Notes: a model not told the origin generated them from the sequence alone. Positions 20,800 to 29,350 are shown, numbered from the stretch's first letter. The stretch: DNA of 32,434 bases from Euprymna scolopes (GCA_024364805.1 CM044506.1:28358580-28391013), one strand, 5' to 3'. A program made the numbers and translations.

Positions 20800-21150
20800 A
20801 GAGCAATCATTTTTCCATTAAAATTGTGTAATAAACTGATCTGTCCTCTAAAAATTGAACAGTAAAATTTAAAATATTTTTAGTGCTTTTCAACTCCAAT
20901 TGCTATGGAGATGCTTGTCAAATTCTTTACATTTTAATTTGAAATATGAATCTAACCTATGTTCTCTTCTCTTAACGTTAACCGAAGACCAATTAAATGG
21001 TTTTACAATCCTCAAAATAACTGATAATCCGAGGGAACTAGGTTAAAAAATATGAAGGATGAGGCAAGATTTCCTAACAAAATTCTCTCAGGAGATCTTT
21101 GGTTCATAGTGCTGTGTGAGGACGAGTATTATCATGATGGAAGATGACTT
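20800..21150 (-). mobile_element. Mariner-type transposon fossil, second copy of the 10580 family
   Basis: The minus strand near 21145 reads FHHDNTRPHTAL, the HDNARPH block holding the second catalytic aspartate of mariner transposases, followed by a degenerate copy of the same C-terminal region seen at 10580-10965. The DNA of the two copies also matches through phrases such as ATTATCATG, CCTCAAAATAA and AACTAGGTTA. It is heavily broken by stops and frame changes. Neither terminal repeat was found. Confidence 0.72.
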
Positions 21151-22480
21151 ATTATTTTATTATTATTACGGTTGTAATCACTCAACCTGTTGTGCTATCC
21201 AAAGTTGTTGTTGTTGCCATCAGTGATGCAACAATGAATTTACATCCCAAGTGGATGTCAAACAAACAATGTTTATTTCTTAGAGCTTACAGGTGGTGCT
21301 CATTCTTCCATGGTCGAATAGCAAAATGAGATGTTTGCCTGATCAAGTCAAAATACACAGTACTTTGGTTGAAATCCCTCAGAGGACCCAACTGGTCCAG
21401 AGAGACATACTGCCAAAACTGCCGGCAGCTGTCACCAAAACCCACTTCAAATATTAAACTCTTCCTCCAGAGCTTTTTCAGCCTTGACTGAATCTGGTTT
21501 TATGTTGGGTGATCATTATTCGGCCATCCACCAACGATAACATCTAGCTAATCTCTATTCCTGGGCTCACCCATAGACAACTCTGGACATTATTTCTTTC
21601 ATAAAGCTTATCTTAACGGGACTCTTCCCACTCAATGAGGATATTATTTTCTTCCAACAAAGAATATTTTTTGGGTGGTCTGACTCTGGCTAAAAATATT
21701 TTAAGTTTTCTGTGTTCCCCACTTCCTTTAGCCAGGCATCTATCACTGAAACACCTGCCAATTCGTATGCGCCAGCAAAACATGCTACACTGCACGTGTT
21801 TACATCATCAAAACGGCTCACTGTGATTTAAATCAATAATACAACATAGTTTGTTGAAATACTGTATAAATAGTAGACACCAGACCCAAACACAACTATT
21901 TGTATGCCTCATTTGCATAACTACATTTTAAGCCGTTTATAATTGTTTACCGTTATTCATTTATAATTTTATTGTCCTATATATATGCAACAGTTTTGTT
22001 AATATCAACAGTAAATCAACAGTAATTAAATAAAGTTATAAAAAGGGATAAATTATCAAAACTAAAAAGAAAAATATATCATGTCCATTAATTTTCAAGG
22101 GAGGTAATTTTACTGAAAACAATTTTTAAAATTATAACAGATTTATATTAATGATAAGTAATGTAAGTTATACATTTCAACAGAATACAAAAAGAACTAG
22201 ATTAAAAGCCACCTGAAGGGCAGATAGGTTTTTGACTAATAAAGATAAGACTAATCTATATATCTGATAAAAAGTTGTGTTTTTTACGTTTATTTGTTCA
22301 TATGTAAATCGAAATGTGAGTGCTGTTATGATTTATTAAAACTGTGAGGATGTTGTTTGCTTTCATCTTGTCACCGTGTACATTTCATTAGTATATGAAG
22401 GTTTTAGATGGTGGGAGGAAGGACAAGTATATAAATAAAGAGTGAATGCAAGAAAAAAAAGGTGAGAGAAATTGAATGAT
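21151..22480. other. No gene seen
   Basis: Contains a somewhat less AT-rich block (21230-21830) with short open stretches on both strands but no recognisable protein family. The rest is AT-rich. No RNA gene or repeat boundary recognised. Confidence 0.45.
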
Positions 22481-22492
22481 GTAAACAAAGGG

Positions 22493-22761
22493 TTGGTTGG
22501 TTGATTGTTTTACGGCATATCAACCTTTTTCAGGTTATTTAATGCCGAATCTAGTTATTTTGAGGAACGATTTTTAATGGAGTATATTTTTTTTTTTACA
22601 TCAGATTCTATTTAACCCATAGTTGGGACCCTAACAGGTACTACCACTCCGGGTCAGAGTGGACCTGGGAGCAATGGCAATTAAAGGGTGGCTCTACACT
22701 CCCCAAAGCCCGCAAGCTGGGGCCTCACCATCGGATATAGTTTTAGGTCATATCCAGGACC
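22493..22761 (-). mobile_element. SINE-like element, copy 1
   Basis: One of three near-full copies (with 24350-24623 and 30495-30777). It runs from a (TTGG)n end through TACGGCATATCAACC, CAGGTTATTTAATGCCG, GGGACCCTAACAGG, CACTCCGGGTCAGAGTGG and CCATCGGATATAGTTTTAGG to GGTCATATCCAGGACC. The flanks GTAAACAAAGGG (22481-22492) and GTAAACGAAGGG (22762-22773) form a 12-bp target duplication with one difference. I place it on the minus strand because SINEs normally end in a simple repeat, here (CCAA)n at the low-coordinate side. No clear A and B boxes were found, so the head origin is unknown. Confidence 0.85.
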
Positions 22762-22773
22762 GTAAACGAAGGG

Positions 22774-23040
22774 AGAAAAAGGGAAAGAGAGGGAAGAGAG
22801 ATGAGTAAAAGAAAGGGTGGAGAGATAAAAGAGACAGGAGAGAAAGAAGGGGGAAGAGACAGGGAGGAAAAAGAGGGAGGGTGAAAAAAGAGAGAAAGGA
22901 GGAAAGAGAAAAATGAGGACAGTGGAGGGAAAAGAAAGAGGGAGAAGAGAGAATGAGGGAGAAGAGAGGGAGGAAGAAAGAAGGAGTAAGAGACAGAGAG
23001 AGGAGAAAGAGAGAGAAGAGAAGGGAAGAGAGAGAATGAA
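22774..23040 (+). repeat. GA-rich purine tract
   Basis: About 265 bp of almost pure purine (GAGA, GGGAAGAG, AAGAAAG mixtures) beginning right after the target duplication of SINE-like copy 1. The strand bias keeps several frames open, producing false open stretches of up to 142 codons. Such mirror-like polypurine tracts can adopt triplex structures. Confidence 0.92.
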
Positions 23041-23602
23041 AAAAGAAAGAGCAATGTCATCACAATGTATTCTGAAATCCTTTGACTTTGTGAAAATTGA
23101 ACTTTTCAAAAATGTGTTTTCGCTGTTGATTCTGTTATAGTTGTTTAAAAAAAAAAAAATCGATACTGTTGAACATGTCTAATTTTTTAGTTTTCTTTTT
23201 TATTATCTATTCATTTAATGTAGAATATCCCAATGTTGAACCATGGAGTCACAGGTTGTCTAGTGCTATCTGAATCTTAACTATGGCAGATTCATAGGCA
23301 GAGTCTTTTTATTTAGACACTAAGACACACTTAAAAAAAAACAACAATAAAGAAAAATACACACAAAATTTTAAACAGGTAAATTTATAAATATATTTAT
23401 TATTCTTTTAAGCTGTTTTATAGTCTTTGGTGTTTGCTTTCACTTACCCAAAGTTTTATTTATTATTTTTTTTATTATTATTTTTAAATGTCTGCCAGCA
23501 ATAAAAAGGGTGGAATTAATTAATTTTGGCGGGGAAAAATTTCTTTCAGTTTTTCACTTAATGACGTTTCGGTTTTCATTTTCCAACCAAAATAATAAAT
23601 GG
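23041..23602. other. Non-coding; downstream side of the host gene
   Basis: AT-rich DNA with poly-A (23148-23159) and TTATT runs. If the minus-strand gene ending at 23660 is real, this lies beyond or within its 3' untranslated region. No other feature was recognised. Confidence 0.45.
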
Positions 23603-23608
23603 TTTATT
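23603..23608 (-). terminator. Candidate polyadenylation signal AATAAA
   Basis: On the minus strand AATAAA lies 52 bases after the stop codon of the terminal exon at 23660-23737. In DNA this AT-rich the hexamer arises often by chance (others occur further left), so position is the only support. Confidence 0.35.
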
Positions 23609-23659
23609 TGACTGATCATTTTCAAAAAAAAAAAAAAGAAAGTCCACAGATGTAACTGT

Positions 23660-23737
23660 CTAAATGGTTTTCAGCTGCGACATCAACTCATCAATACTGA
23701 GTTCTGTGTTTTCAACACTTTCTTCATTTGTCGAAGA
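23660..23737 (-). CDS. Candidate terminal coding exon of an unidentified host gene
   Basis: The minus strand has an excellent 3' splice site (pyrimidine-rich run TTCCTTATTTTCTCTTTCCAG ending at 23738, slightly over one turn of sequence) followed by 25 codons and a TAG stop. The peptide is SSTNEESVENTELSIDELMS followed by QLKTI, acidic and helix-prone, with no transposon similarity. It starts in phase 0, matching the phase-0 end of the exon at 29929-30038. It would be the C-terminus of the protein. I do not recognise the family. The sequence looks under coding constraint more than the surroundings, but the call rests on splice signals and phase, not on a known domain. Confidence 0.62.
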   Translation of the reverse strand, partial: SSTNEESVENTELSIDELMSQLKTI

Positions 23738-24104
23738 CTGGAAAGAGAAAATAAGGAAAATTAACAAAATACATATTAGTGGTATATTATCAGCTAGTGT
23801 GAGTGGTTATAAACAGGATGTATTGTAGACAAGGGATCAGCAAAGATCAAGCAGGTGGTCTTTTAGAGAAAGGAAGCTCAACAAATTTAGAAAAAGTTAT
23901 GTCAGATGATCAGTTTAATAATGTACAGTTGTAAGTTTGAGAAAGCAACACCATGTCATCAACACACACTTACAAACCACATAAACCCACCCTTTAACTA
24001 ACAAGCACATACACACTTATGAGGAACATTCTCCTTTATTAACTCTTCTCCATTTCCTATGAACACGATTTTAATTCTTCATATTATAAACTCTCAAACC
24101 TTTT

Positions 24105-24180
24105 GATTGGTTGGTTTTTGCATTACAGCATATCAACTATTTTCATGCTATTTTAATGCCAAATCCAATAATTTTGAAAG
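24105..24180 (-). repeat. SINE-like family fragment (hairpin and tail)
   Basis: TTGGTTGGTTTTTGCATTAC, then AGCATATCAACTATTTTCAT, then TTTAATGCCAAATCC corresponds to the tail and hairpin portion of the family at 24350. The rest of the element is missing, as in a 5'-truncated copy on the minus strand. Confidence 0.65.
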
Positions 24181-24349
24181 TTTTTATGCTTCAAGTTCTT
24201 TATATTTTCAACTATTTATACATGGTATTTGGTTTGATTGTTTTGGAGAAGAGAATAGTTTTTGTTTTTGATTCTACAGAACATGATTGAGTTTTGCAAA
24301 GAGAAGGGGGGGGACAATAACACCAATGTTTGGTGCATTTTGTTCAGGA

Positions 24350-24623
24350 TTGGTTGGTTGGTTGTTTTTGTTTTACGGCATATCAACCTTTTTCAGGTTA
24401 TTTAATGCCAAATCTAGTTATTTTGAGGAACGATTTTTAACGGGGTATATTTGTTTTTTAAGTTGGATTCTATTTAACCCAAAGTTGGGACCCTAACAGG
24501 TACTACCACTCCGGGTCATAGTGGACCTGGAAGCAATGGCAATTAAAGGGTGGCTCCACACTCCCCAAGGCCCGCAAGGTGGGGCCTCACCATCGGATAT
24601 AGTTTTAGGTCATATCCAGGACC
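24350..24623 (-). mobile_element. SINE-like element, copy 2 (complete)
   Basis: It matches copies 22493-22761 and 30495-30777 from the (TTGG)n end to GGTCATATCCAGGACC with few differences. The exact 12-bp duplication TTTTGTTCAGGA flanks it at 24338-24349 and 24624-24635, the mark of LINE-driven retrotransposition. A conserved hairpin (CGGCAT...ATGCC outer arms, AACCT...AGGTT inner arms, about 24375-24410) sits next to the simple-repeat end, where the partner LINE's enzyme usually recognises its template. No protein is encoded. Confidence 0.9.
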
Positions 24624-24671
24624 TTTTGTTCAGGAAGTCAATATCTTTAAACAGTTTGATCTAATAGTAGC

Positions 24672-24722
24672 AGATGTCCTAACAGGTATTACCACTCCAA
24701 TCTAAAGTGGAGCTGGGAGCAA
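24672..24722 (-). repeat. SINE-like family fragment (middle part)
   Basis: AACAGGTATTACCACTCC, then AAAGTGGAGCTGGGAGCAAT matches the central section of the complete copies. It is cut at 24722 where the tandem-repeat element begins. Confidence 0.6.
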
Positions 24723-25400
24723 TCTATATATCTATAAAAGTGAAATTGTCTGTCTGTGTGTGTATTTGCGGGTGTACATTTTCCTACCAAACTACTCTGT
24801 CAATTTTGAGTCTATAGATTCGAGATTTGACATAAGAAGTATTGAGATTTAGAAAATATTTTTAATTGGTTTTCGTCCAGAAATTTGGCTGTGTCAAAGT
24901 TCAATGATTTGACCTTGGAAACTCTACCAAACTTCTCTGACAATTTTGGGTCTAAACACTTGAAATTTTAAATGTAGGTTACTTGAACATGGATCAAATA
25001 TTTTAATTTGATTTGAGCCCAAAACAATAAATGTTAAGAGGTTAAAATTGGGATCAAAGTTAAAATAATTTTTTCAGTCGCTACCAAATTACTCAGCCAA
25101 TTTTTGGTCCAAACATTTGATCTTTTACATAAAGTGTATTCAGACATAAGGCAAGCTTTTAAATCAGTTTTTGGCTGAAATTTTGGCTGCCAAGGGGTCA
25201 CAGTTAAAAAAAAGTTGACCTTTGCAGTCTCTAGCAAACGATTCAGCCAATTTTGGGTCTAAACATTTGACATTTTACATAAAGTGTATTCAGACATGCA
25301 GCAAGCTTTTTAATCAGTTTTTGGGCGAAAATTTGGCTGCCAAGAAGTTAAAGTTGAAGGAGTTAACCTTTGCAGACTCTACCAAACTCCTCCACGAATC
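24723..25400 (+). repeat. Tandem array of about 150-bp units
   Basis: The leader CTATAAAAGTGAAATTGTCT and a (TG)n stretch introduce roughly four units starting near 24783, 24920, 25078 and 25230. Each contains a CTACCAAACT-CTC-G-CAATTTTGGGTC phrase, then AAACATTTGA-ATTTTACAT, then a GCTTTTTAATCAGTTTTTGG-like phrase, then AAATTTGGCTG. Units three and four are the most alike. A partial unit with GGGTCTAAACACTTGAAATT recurs at 26865-26915. It may be the internal array of a larger mobile element or a dispersed satellite. No open frame spans it. Confidence 0.85.
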
Positions 25401-26040
25401 TTGGTAGCATTATAAGCATATGCTGTATTTTCGTGGACGTTGGCAATATGACATCCCTAATGTGTTTTAACAAGTCATATCTTTTTTATTTGTGTGTCAA
25501 TTTCAATTTTTAAAAGAATTACATTGATGGAAACAGAATAGAATAAACATTCCAATGATGTTAATTTATTTTTCTTTTATGTGTTCAATGTTTTTATGCT
25601 CCAAGTTAAAAATGAAAAAAACGGTCAAAAATGATGACAAAAATGTAAACTGTTTTTTTCAATGTTTACATTTTATACGTTGCGTTTAAATACACATGCG
25701 CGGGGGTCAAATTTGATTGGATATGGCTGAAATTTTACAGGCTACATAAACAGAAGTCCATCTCTACTGGACTTTGATGTATATTTTTACGACCACAGGA
25801 AGCAAAGTTACGACCGAGCAAAGTTGACAAGGAATATTTAAAAATTGATAAGATGAATCGGCATATATCATCCATTTTCATATAGATAATAGTTTCAGAA
25901 TTATTTTCAGAAATCCAAAATCTATATGAAAAATTTTCTTTGATTTATTTCTGAGATTAATTCATATCTATTCAATTTTTTTTTTTCTTTGAGGGGAGTA
26001 GTAAATATGGCCATGAATGGTTTTTAGACATTCAATGGCT
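25401..26040. other. Unassigned DNA, perhaps the rest of the array-bearing element
   Basis: No gene is visible. It contains a moderately GC-rich patch (CACATGCGCGGGGGTCAAAT, near 25690-25710) within AT-rich sequence. Since a unit of the array reappears at 26865, much of 24723-26950 may be one large element with later insertions. Confidence 0.4.
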
Positions 26041-26051
26041 ACACTCCAGAT
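26041..26051. repeat. Target-site duplication, left (5S-derived SINE)
   Basis: ACACTCCAGAT is repeated exactly at 26344-26354, immediately outside the other end of the element. Confidence 0.92.
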
Positions 26052-26343
26052 ATACGGCATAATCACGTTGACATACCGGTTCTTGTCAGATCACCAAAGT
26101 TAAGCAACGTTGAGCCTGGTCATTACTAAAATTGGTGACCAATTTGGGAAGTCCAGGTGCTGTATGTAGGAGGACGTTGACACCTCCCCTGCAAAAAGTT
26201 GCAAAAACCTAATGTCATCATCTCCCCTAACGGGGATATACATGAGACTGGGGACCGCTTGTGAATTTCACACTCCCATGAAACTTCCTCCTCCAGAGGA
26301 AGCCGGTTAAACCCTGAATAGGGTTGGTGCTGACTACACACAC
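26052..26343 (+). mobile_element. 5S rRNA-derived SINE copy 6, complete with target duplication
   Basis: The first 120 bases follow a 5S rRNA gene end to end: TACGGCATAATCACGTTGA, ACCGGTTCTTGTCAGATCAC, AAAGTTAAGCAACGTTGAG, CCTGGTCATTAC, TGGTGACCAATTTGGGAA and GTGCTGTATGTAGGAGG. A 165-bp body follows (CAAAAAGTTGCAAAAACC, CATCTCCCCTAACGGGG, GGGACCGCTTGTGAATTTCA, CTCCAGAGGAAGCCGG), ending in an (AC)n tail. The exact 11-bp duplication ACACTCCAGAT flanks the 292-bp unit. In 5S-headed SINEs (the SINE3 type) transcription comes from the internal 5S promoter and a LINE supplies reverse transcription. The body recurs in copies 1 and 5. This is a retroposon and not a working 5S gene, because box-C and stem positions have diverged. 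Confidence 0.92.
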
Positions 26344-26354
26344 ACACTCCAGAT
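26344..26354. repeat. Target-site duplication, right (5S-derived SINE)
   Basis: Exact copy of 26041-26051. It follows the (AC)n tail, showing that the tail is the 3' end of the element. Confidence 0.92.
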
Positions 26355-26916
26355 TAAGTTCTCCTTTGGTGAGGAGGCAGGAAAATGCCTACTCTCAATA
26401 AAGCTATATTTAAATACTCCTATAATACTTAGTTTTGTTCATAAATAGACACCCACTGTATGATACCATGCGCCAGTTTAAAAAAAAAAATGAAATTTGT
26501 ATATCTGAATTTATAATTCATGGCTTATGGTAAAGAGATACATCAGATTTGACTGCATAATCAGAAAGAGCACACAATTTTACATAAAAGTGCAAAGTTT
26601 CATAAGAATAACTTAAAAAAAAAATAAATGGTGGCAAAATTACCAAATTTCTTGAAATGTTGAGGTCCGTAATTTAGCCCACTTTTTCTAAAGAAAAATG
26701 TCCACGGAAAAGCCTAAATTTTGGCACTTAAAATTCTCATAACTTTTGAACTACTGATGGTAATTCAACAGGTTTTACACATCTTTTACATAGCTTGTTT
26801 CATGCAATTTGATAAAATAACAATTATCTAAAAAGAAAAAAATTCAACTTGTAATGCTAATTTTGGGTCTAAACACTTGAAATTTTAGATGTAGACTACT
26901 TGGACACGAGTCAAAC

Positions 26917-26953
<37 letters not shown>

Positions 26954-27289
26954 TAAAGTTATGAACAGTACATAGGGCCCAAGCAAAGCTAGGCTGAACT
27001 GTTAGTAGTATTTAATCGGAACCCATGACGAAGTTGATAGAGACGTTGAATCTCTACGGTTTCCAGGTAAGAATTGTCTGAAGATAGCGGTTTCAATCCT
27101 ACCCAAAGCCAGCCAGAGTCTTACTTGGCCAAAATGTGGTGAGACAACAACAACTACGGAAGGCAATGAATGCAGTCAGGAGATTCAGAGTTCCTATCCA
27201 TCGTGATTACCACCTGACAAAGGCCAGAAGAATAGTTGGCCGAAATGTTGTGAAAGATGAGGAGAATAATAGTCTGCAATAAATAAGAT
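26355..27289. other. Non-coding; partial array unit and (TA)n
   Basis: Includes the partial ~150-bp unit at 26865-26915 and a (TA)n run at 26922-26948 directly after it. The segment 27110-27260 contains CAGCCAGAGTCTTAC, CCAAAATGTGGTGAGACAAC and GGCCGAAATGTTGTGAAAGA; the last resembles the GAAA/GTTGTGA part of the Penelope-related arms. No gene recognised. Confidence 0.5.
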
Positions 27290-27672
27290 TTTGCATTTAA
27301 TACCGAGAGTCTGAGGGAAAAAAAATATTAGTGTAGAAGGCTTTTTAGCATCTAGGGATCTCAACAATAAAAAGGAGTGGGATTTTGCTGCTTGTTGAGT
27401 TAGTTGGGAATATTTACATCTAGGGGTCACAAGTGCTATGAGTTCATCAGAGCACATTCAATTAAAGTACTTGCAAAACAGGCACAGGGATGCAACATTG
27501 TGATGATGGGACAGGTGTTGAAGCTTGGCCGACAGTGGTAGATGCTCAATACTCCATGCATGAGCAAACGGTGGCTTTGTAAAGATATAGGGTGCTCTAT
27601 GGTGCAATTAATTTCCTAGCACAATAGAGGAAGTCTACATCCTTTGCAGCAGTCTTAACAACATCCTCAACC
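27290..27672 (-). mobile_element. LINE, 3' half (interrupted by Penelope-like element)
   Basis: The minus strand from 27672 leftwards reads VEDVVKTAAKDVDFLYCARK, then LYLYKATVCSCMEY, then CSDELIALV, the section of the LINE protein that directly follows NMNWNKYI in the other half at 29101-29345. The C-terminus is decayed and ends near 27290. Together with 29101-29345 it is one LINE copy split by the 1.4-kb insertion at 27673-29091. Confidence 0.85.
27663..27672. repeat. Target-site duplication, left (Penelope-like insertion)
   Basis: ATCCTCAACC here equals 29092-29101. It is LINE sequence duplicated when the Penelope-like element inserted. Confidence 0.85.
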
Positions 27673-27980
27673 TTGATTGAGATTGTCGGATTGGTTGTTA
27701 TAGACACAATGTTTGCCCTCCGAACTGGGGAACCGTTTGTTAGGAGTCTCGAACCCAACCCTTTATTATTATTACGGGGGTACCGTGTTCGGACTCCAGC
27801 TGGGCTCTGGGACATAGTTGCTGATTCTCTGTTTTGAATGTTACTTTTTACTGCCTTCGTTCAGGATTGAACTCAGCACCCAACGAAGGCAGTGAATCTT
27901 TGGGTAACTGTAATCTTTGATACAATGTCTAGGACCACTCGGCCATATGTCACTAGGACAATTCTTAGTTGGTTTTTGTT
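27673..27980 (-). repeat. PLE terminal arm, left
   Basis: Reverse complement of 28734-29055 with some small losses; the hammerhead-like section is mostly missing here (near 27695-27715) and an 18-base extra segment near 27880 repeats part of the arm. It even carries the coding phrase for PYVTRTILSW on the plus strand, matching the start of the minus-strand coding region in the right arm. Confidence 0.88.
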
Positions 27981-27998
27981 AATGTTAAACCTATGTTG

Positions 27999-28781
27999 TT
28001 ATTCAAGGTTTTCTCTCTCTATCAGAGGTGTCCAAATTGCATTCAGCTCTATGCTTGGTTTGCTCAGTAGGTTGTTATGTCCAAGCATGTGAGCTGTTTC
28101 TTTAAGTTTTCTCACTTTCCAGTGAGTCTCTCTGTTTATTATTTTTACTTGATCCCATAGGGGGCGATGGTCCCCCCTCTCCATCCAGACATGGTTGGCT
28201 ATACCCAATTTTTCCGTCTCCCCTTTAGTTACCGCTTTTCGGTGTACTTCCACCCTTACTTTGAGGGGGCGGCATCTTTCACCCTTGTAAACTTTTCTGC
28301 AACTGCATGGAATGGAGTATATGCAGTTCTTGGTCATGCTCTCCTCCATGCGGGGTTTCACTCGTACCAGGTGTCGCCTGAGTGTTGACTCGCTCTTGAA
28401 TACCGTCCTGATGTTGTAGGGGTCACATATTCTCTGAATCTTTTCGGAGATGCCTCGTATGTATGGTAGGCAGACCGTTGGAGGTTTTTGGGTTTCATTC
28501 TCCTCTCTTATACTATTAACACGTCTGGTGGATAGTATGCTATCGGGGTAGTTGTTACGATGGAGGGTATTCTTCAACCTGACCATTTCTTGGTGGTATG
28601 TAATGGTGTCACTACTTATTGTCTCTGCTCGATGTTGTAAGCAGCGTGCAATTCCATGTTTGATACTGTATGGGTGATGGGAGTTGAAGTTAAGGTATTG
28701 TCCGGTGAAGGTCGGCTTGCGATATACGGATGTCTTAAACCAACTAAGAATTGTCCTAGTGACATATGGCTGTTGTATCAA
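27999..28781 (-). CDS. PLE protein fragment: reverse transcriptase end plus GIY-YIG endonuclease
   Basis: This is the longest coding region in the window, 260 codons, uninterrupted. Residues 14-50 (SWFKTSVYRKPTFTGQYLNF, then SHHPYSIKHGIARCLQHRAE) are the C-terminal thumb region of Penelope reverse transcriptases. Residues 150-215 form a GIY-YIG-type nuclease: IYSIPCSCRKVYKGERCRPL, then KVRVEVHRKAV, then ANHVWMERGDHRPLWDQVKI. The usual second tyrosine motif YIGET reads YKGER; the CSC cysteine pair typical of Penelope endonucleases is present, as are an Arg in RPLKVR and a His in EVHRKAV (usually EH). The enzyme would nick target DNA to prime reverse transcription. The catalytic YxDD region is absent, so it cannot act on its own. 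The start shown is the first Met in frame, inside the right arm, and is not a natural start. Confidence 0.9.
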   Translation of the reverse strand: MIQQPYVTRTILSWFKTSVYRKPTFTGQYLNFNSHHPYSIKHGIARCLQHRAETISSDTITYHQEMVRLKNTLHRNNYPDSILSTRRVNSIREENETQKPPTVCLPYIRGISEKIQRICDPYNIRTVFKSESTLRRHLVRVKPRMEESMTKNCIYSIPCSCRKVYKGERCRPLKVRVEVHRKAVTKGETEKLGIANHVWMERGDHRPLWDQVKIINRETHWKVRKLKETAHMLGHNNLLSKPSIELNAIWTPLIERENLE

Positions 28782-29055
28782 AGTTTACAGTTACCCAAAG
28801 GTGCTGAGTTCAATCCTGAACGAAGGCAGTGAAAAGTAACATTCAAAACAGAGAATCAGCAACTATGTCCCAGAGCCTAGCTAGAGTCCAAACACGGTAC
28901 CCCCGTAATAATAATAAAGGGCTGGGTTCGAGACTCCTAACAAATGGTTCCCCAGTTCGATACAAAACACCTGATGAAGGCCGAAGGGCAAAACGGCCGA
29001 AACGTTGTGACTATAACAACGAAGATGAGGAAGTCAGTCCGACAATCTCAATCAA
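28734..29055 (+). repeat. PLE terminal arm, right
   Basis: Reverse complement of the left arm and the more complete of the two. In order it holds the start of the surviving coding frame (antisense), GAGTTCAATCCTGAACGAAG, a B-box-like GGGTTCGAGACTCC (28924-28937), and the hammerhead-like block at 28971-29022. This order resembles the inverted-arm elements A to D. Confidence 0.88.
28971..29022 (+). ncRNA. Hammerhead-like ribozyme core in the PLE arm
   Basis: CTGATGA (28971-28977), then a perfect 5-bp stem GGCCG (28979-28983) with CGGCC (28994-28998), then GAAA (28999-29002), then a perfect 6-bp hairpin CGTTGT (29003-29008) with ACAACG (29016-29021). This is the order of the conserved parts of a hammerhead: CUGANGA, stem II, GAAA, stem III. 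Hammerhead motifs are known in Penelope-like elements. The expected cleavage position after stem III should be a U followed by A, C or U, but here it is AA, and stem I pairing is weak. It is therefore either an inactive relic or a look-alike. Confidence 0.5.
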
Positions 29056-29091
29056 TGAAAACACCTCATCTCAAAAATACAGACAATTACT
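29056..29091. repeat. PLE one-sided 36-bp extension
   Basis: Lies between the right arm and the target duplication and has no counterpart in the left arm. It contains CATCTCAAAAATACAGA, which recurs as CATCTCAAAAATTCAGA at the outer end of element A (1738-1754). Confidence 0.75.
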
Positions 29092-29101
29092 ATCCTCAAC
29101 C
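29092..29101. repeat. Target-site duplication, right (Penelope-like insertion)
   Basis: ATCCTCAACC, identical to 27663-27672, at the junction of the PLE extension with the LINE. Confidence 0.85.
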
Positions 29102-29350
29102 TATTTGTTCCAATTCATGTTGCCTGTGAATGATAGGCCAGTGAGTTTGAAAATAATGAGATCTCAGATAGGGTGTTTTTGTCTTGGCAATTGTTGGTTG
29201 AGAAGGGTTTTTTTATAGCTGTTAAAGATAAGAAGCTTAGTCTTAGTAGCATTAAATGTTAACATCCATTTGCGGCAACATTTCGCTACCGACTGAAAGT
29301 TGTTTTCTAGAGTTTCAGCTGCGTCTGTACACCTCAAGAAACCAATCCAA
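29102..29350 (-). mobile_element. LINE, 5' half of split copy
   Basis: The minus strand encodes RCTDAAETLENNFQSVAKCC, RKWMLTFNATKTKLLIFNSY and, in a shifted frame, FKLTGLSFTGNMNWNKYI. This is the segment just after the YADD box of the reverse transcriptase and it continues directly into 27672-27290 once the PLE is ignored. The YADD box itself is lost; the copy is 5'-truncated near 29350, next to a poly-A-like run on the plus strand (29370-29382). Confidence 0.85.

Larger units (their letters stand above)
27673..29091 (-). mobile_element. Penelope-like element (PLE) with inverted terminal arms
   Basis: The element consists of a left arm (27673 to about 27980), an internal part with the coding region (27999-28781, minus) and a right arm (about 28734-29055). 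The arms are reverse complements (examples in both: CACTGCCTTCGTTCAGGATT, GAGTCTCGAACCC, TTATTATTATTACGGGGGTA). A 36-bp extension, 29056-29091, lies beyond the right arm only. Unequal, often inverted terminal repeats and a short one-sided extension are known hallmarks of Penelope. A 10-bp duplication flanks it. The coding region is only the end of the usual 700-900 residue protein, and the right arm includes the first codons of the surviving frame, so the copy is 5'-truncated and then duplicated as an inverted arm. Confidence 0.92.

Noticed and set aside
22681-23109. 142-codon and overlapping open stretches on both strands
   Set aside because: They are produced by the GA/CT-rich tract and the neighbouring SINE-like copy; the composition alone keeps frames open.
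27110-27260. Another inverted-arm element
   Set aside because: It has a GGCCGAAATGTTGTGAAAGA word like the arms but no CTGANGA partner or opposite arm nearby; too little to call.
28167-28388. Plus-strand protein over the PLE
   Set aside because: Antisense to the recognised Penelope nuclease frame, with no motif of its own.
28829-29218. 129-codon plus-strand open stretch
   Set aside because: It runs through the PLE arm, the hammerhead-like block and into antisense LINE sequence; it is a by-product of the nested elements.
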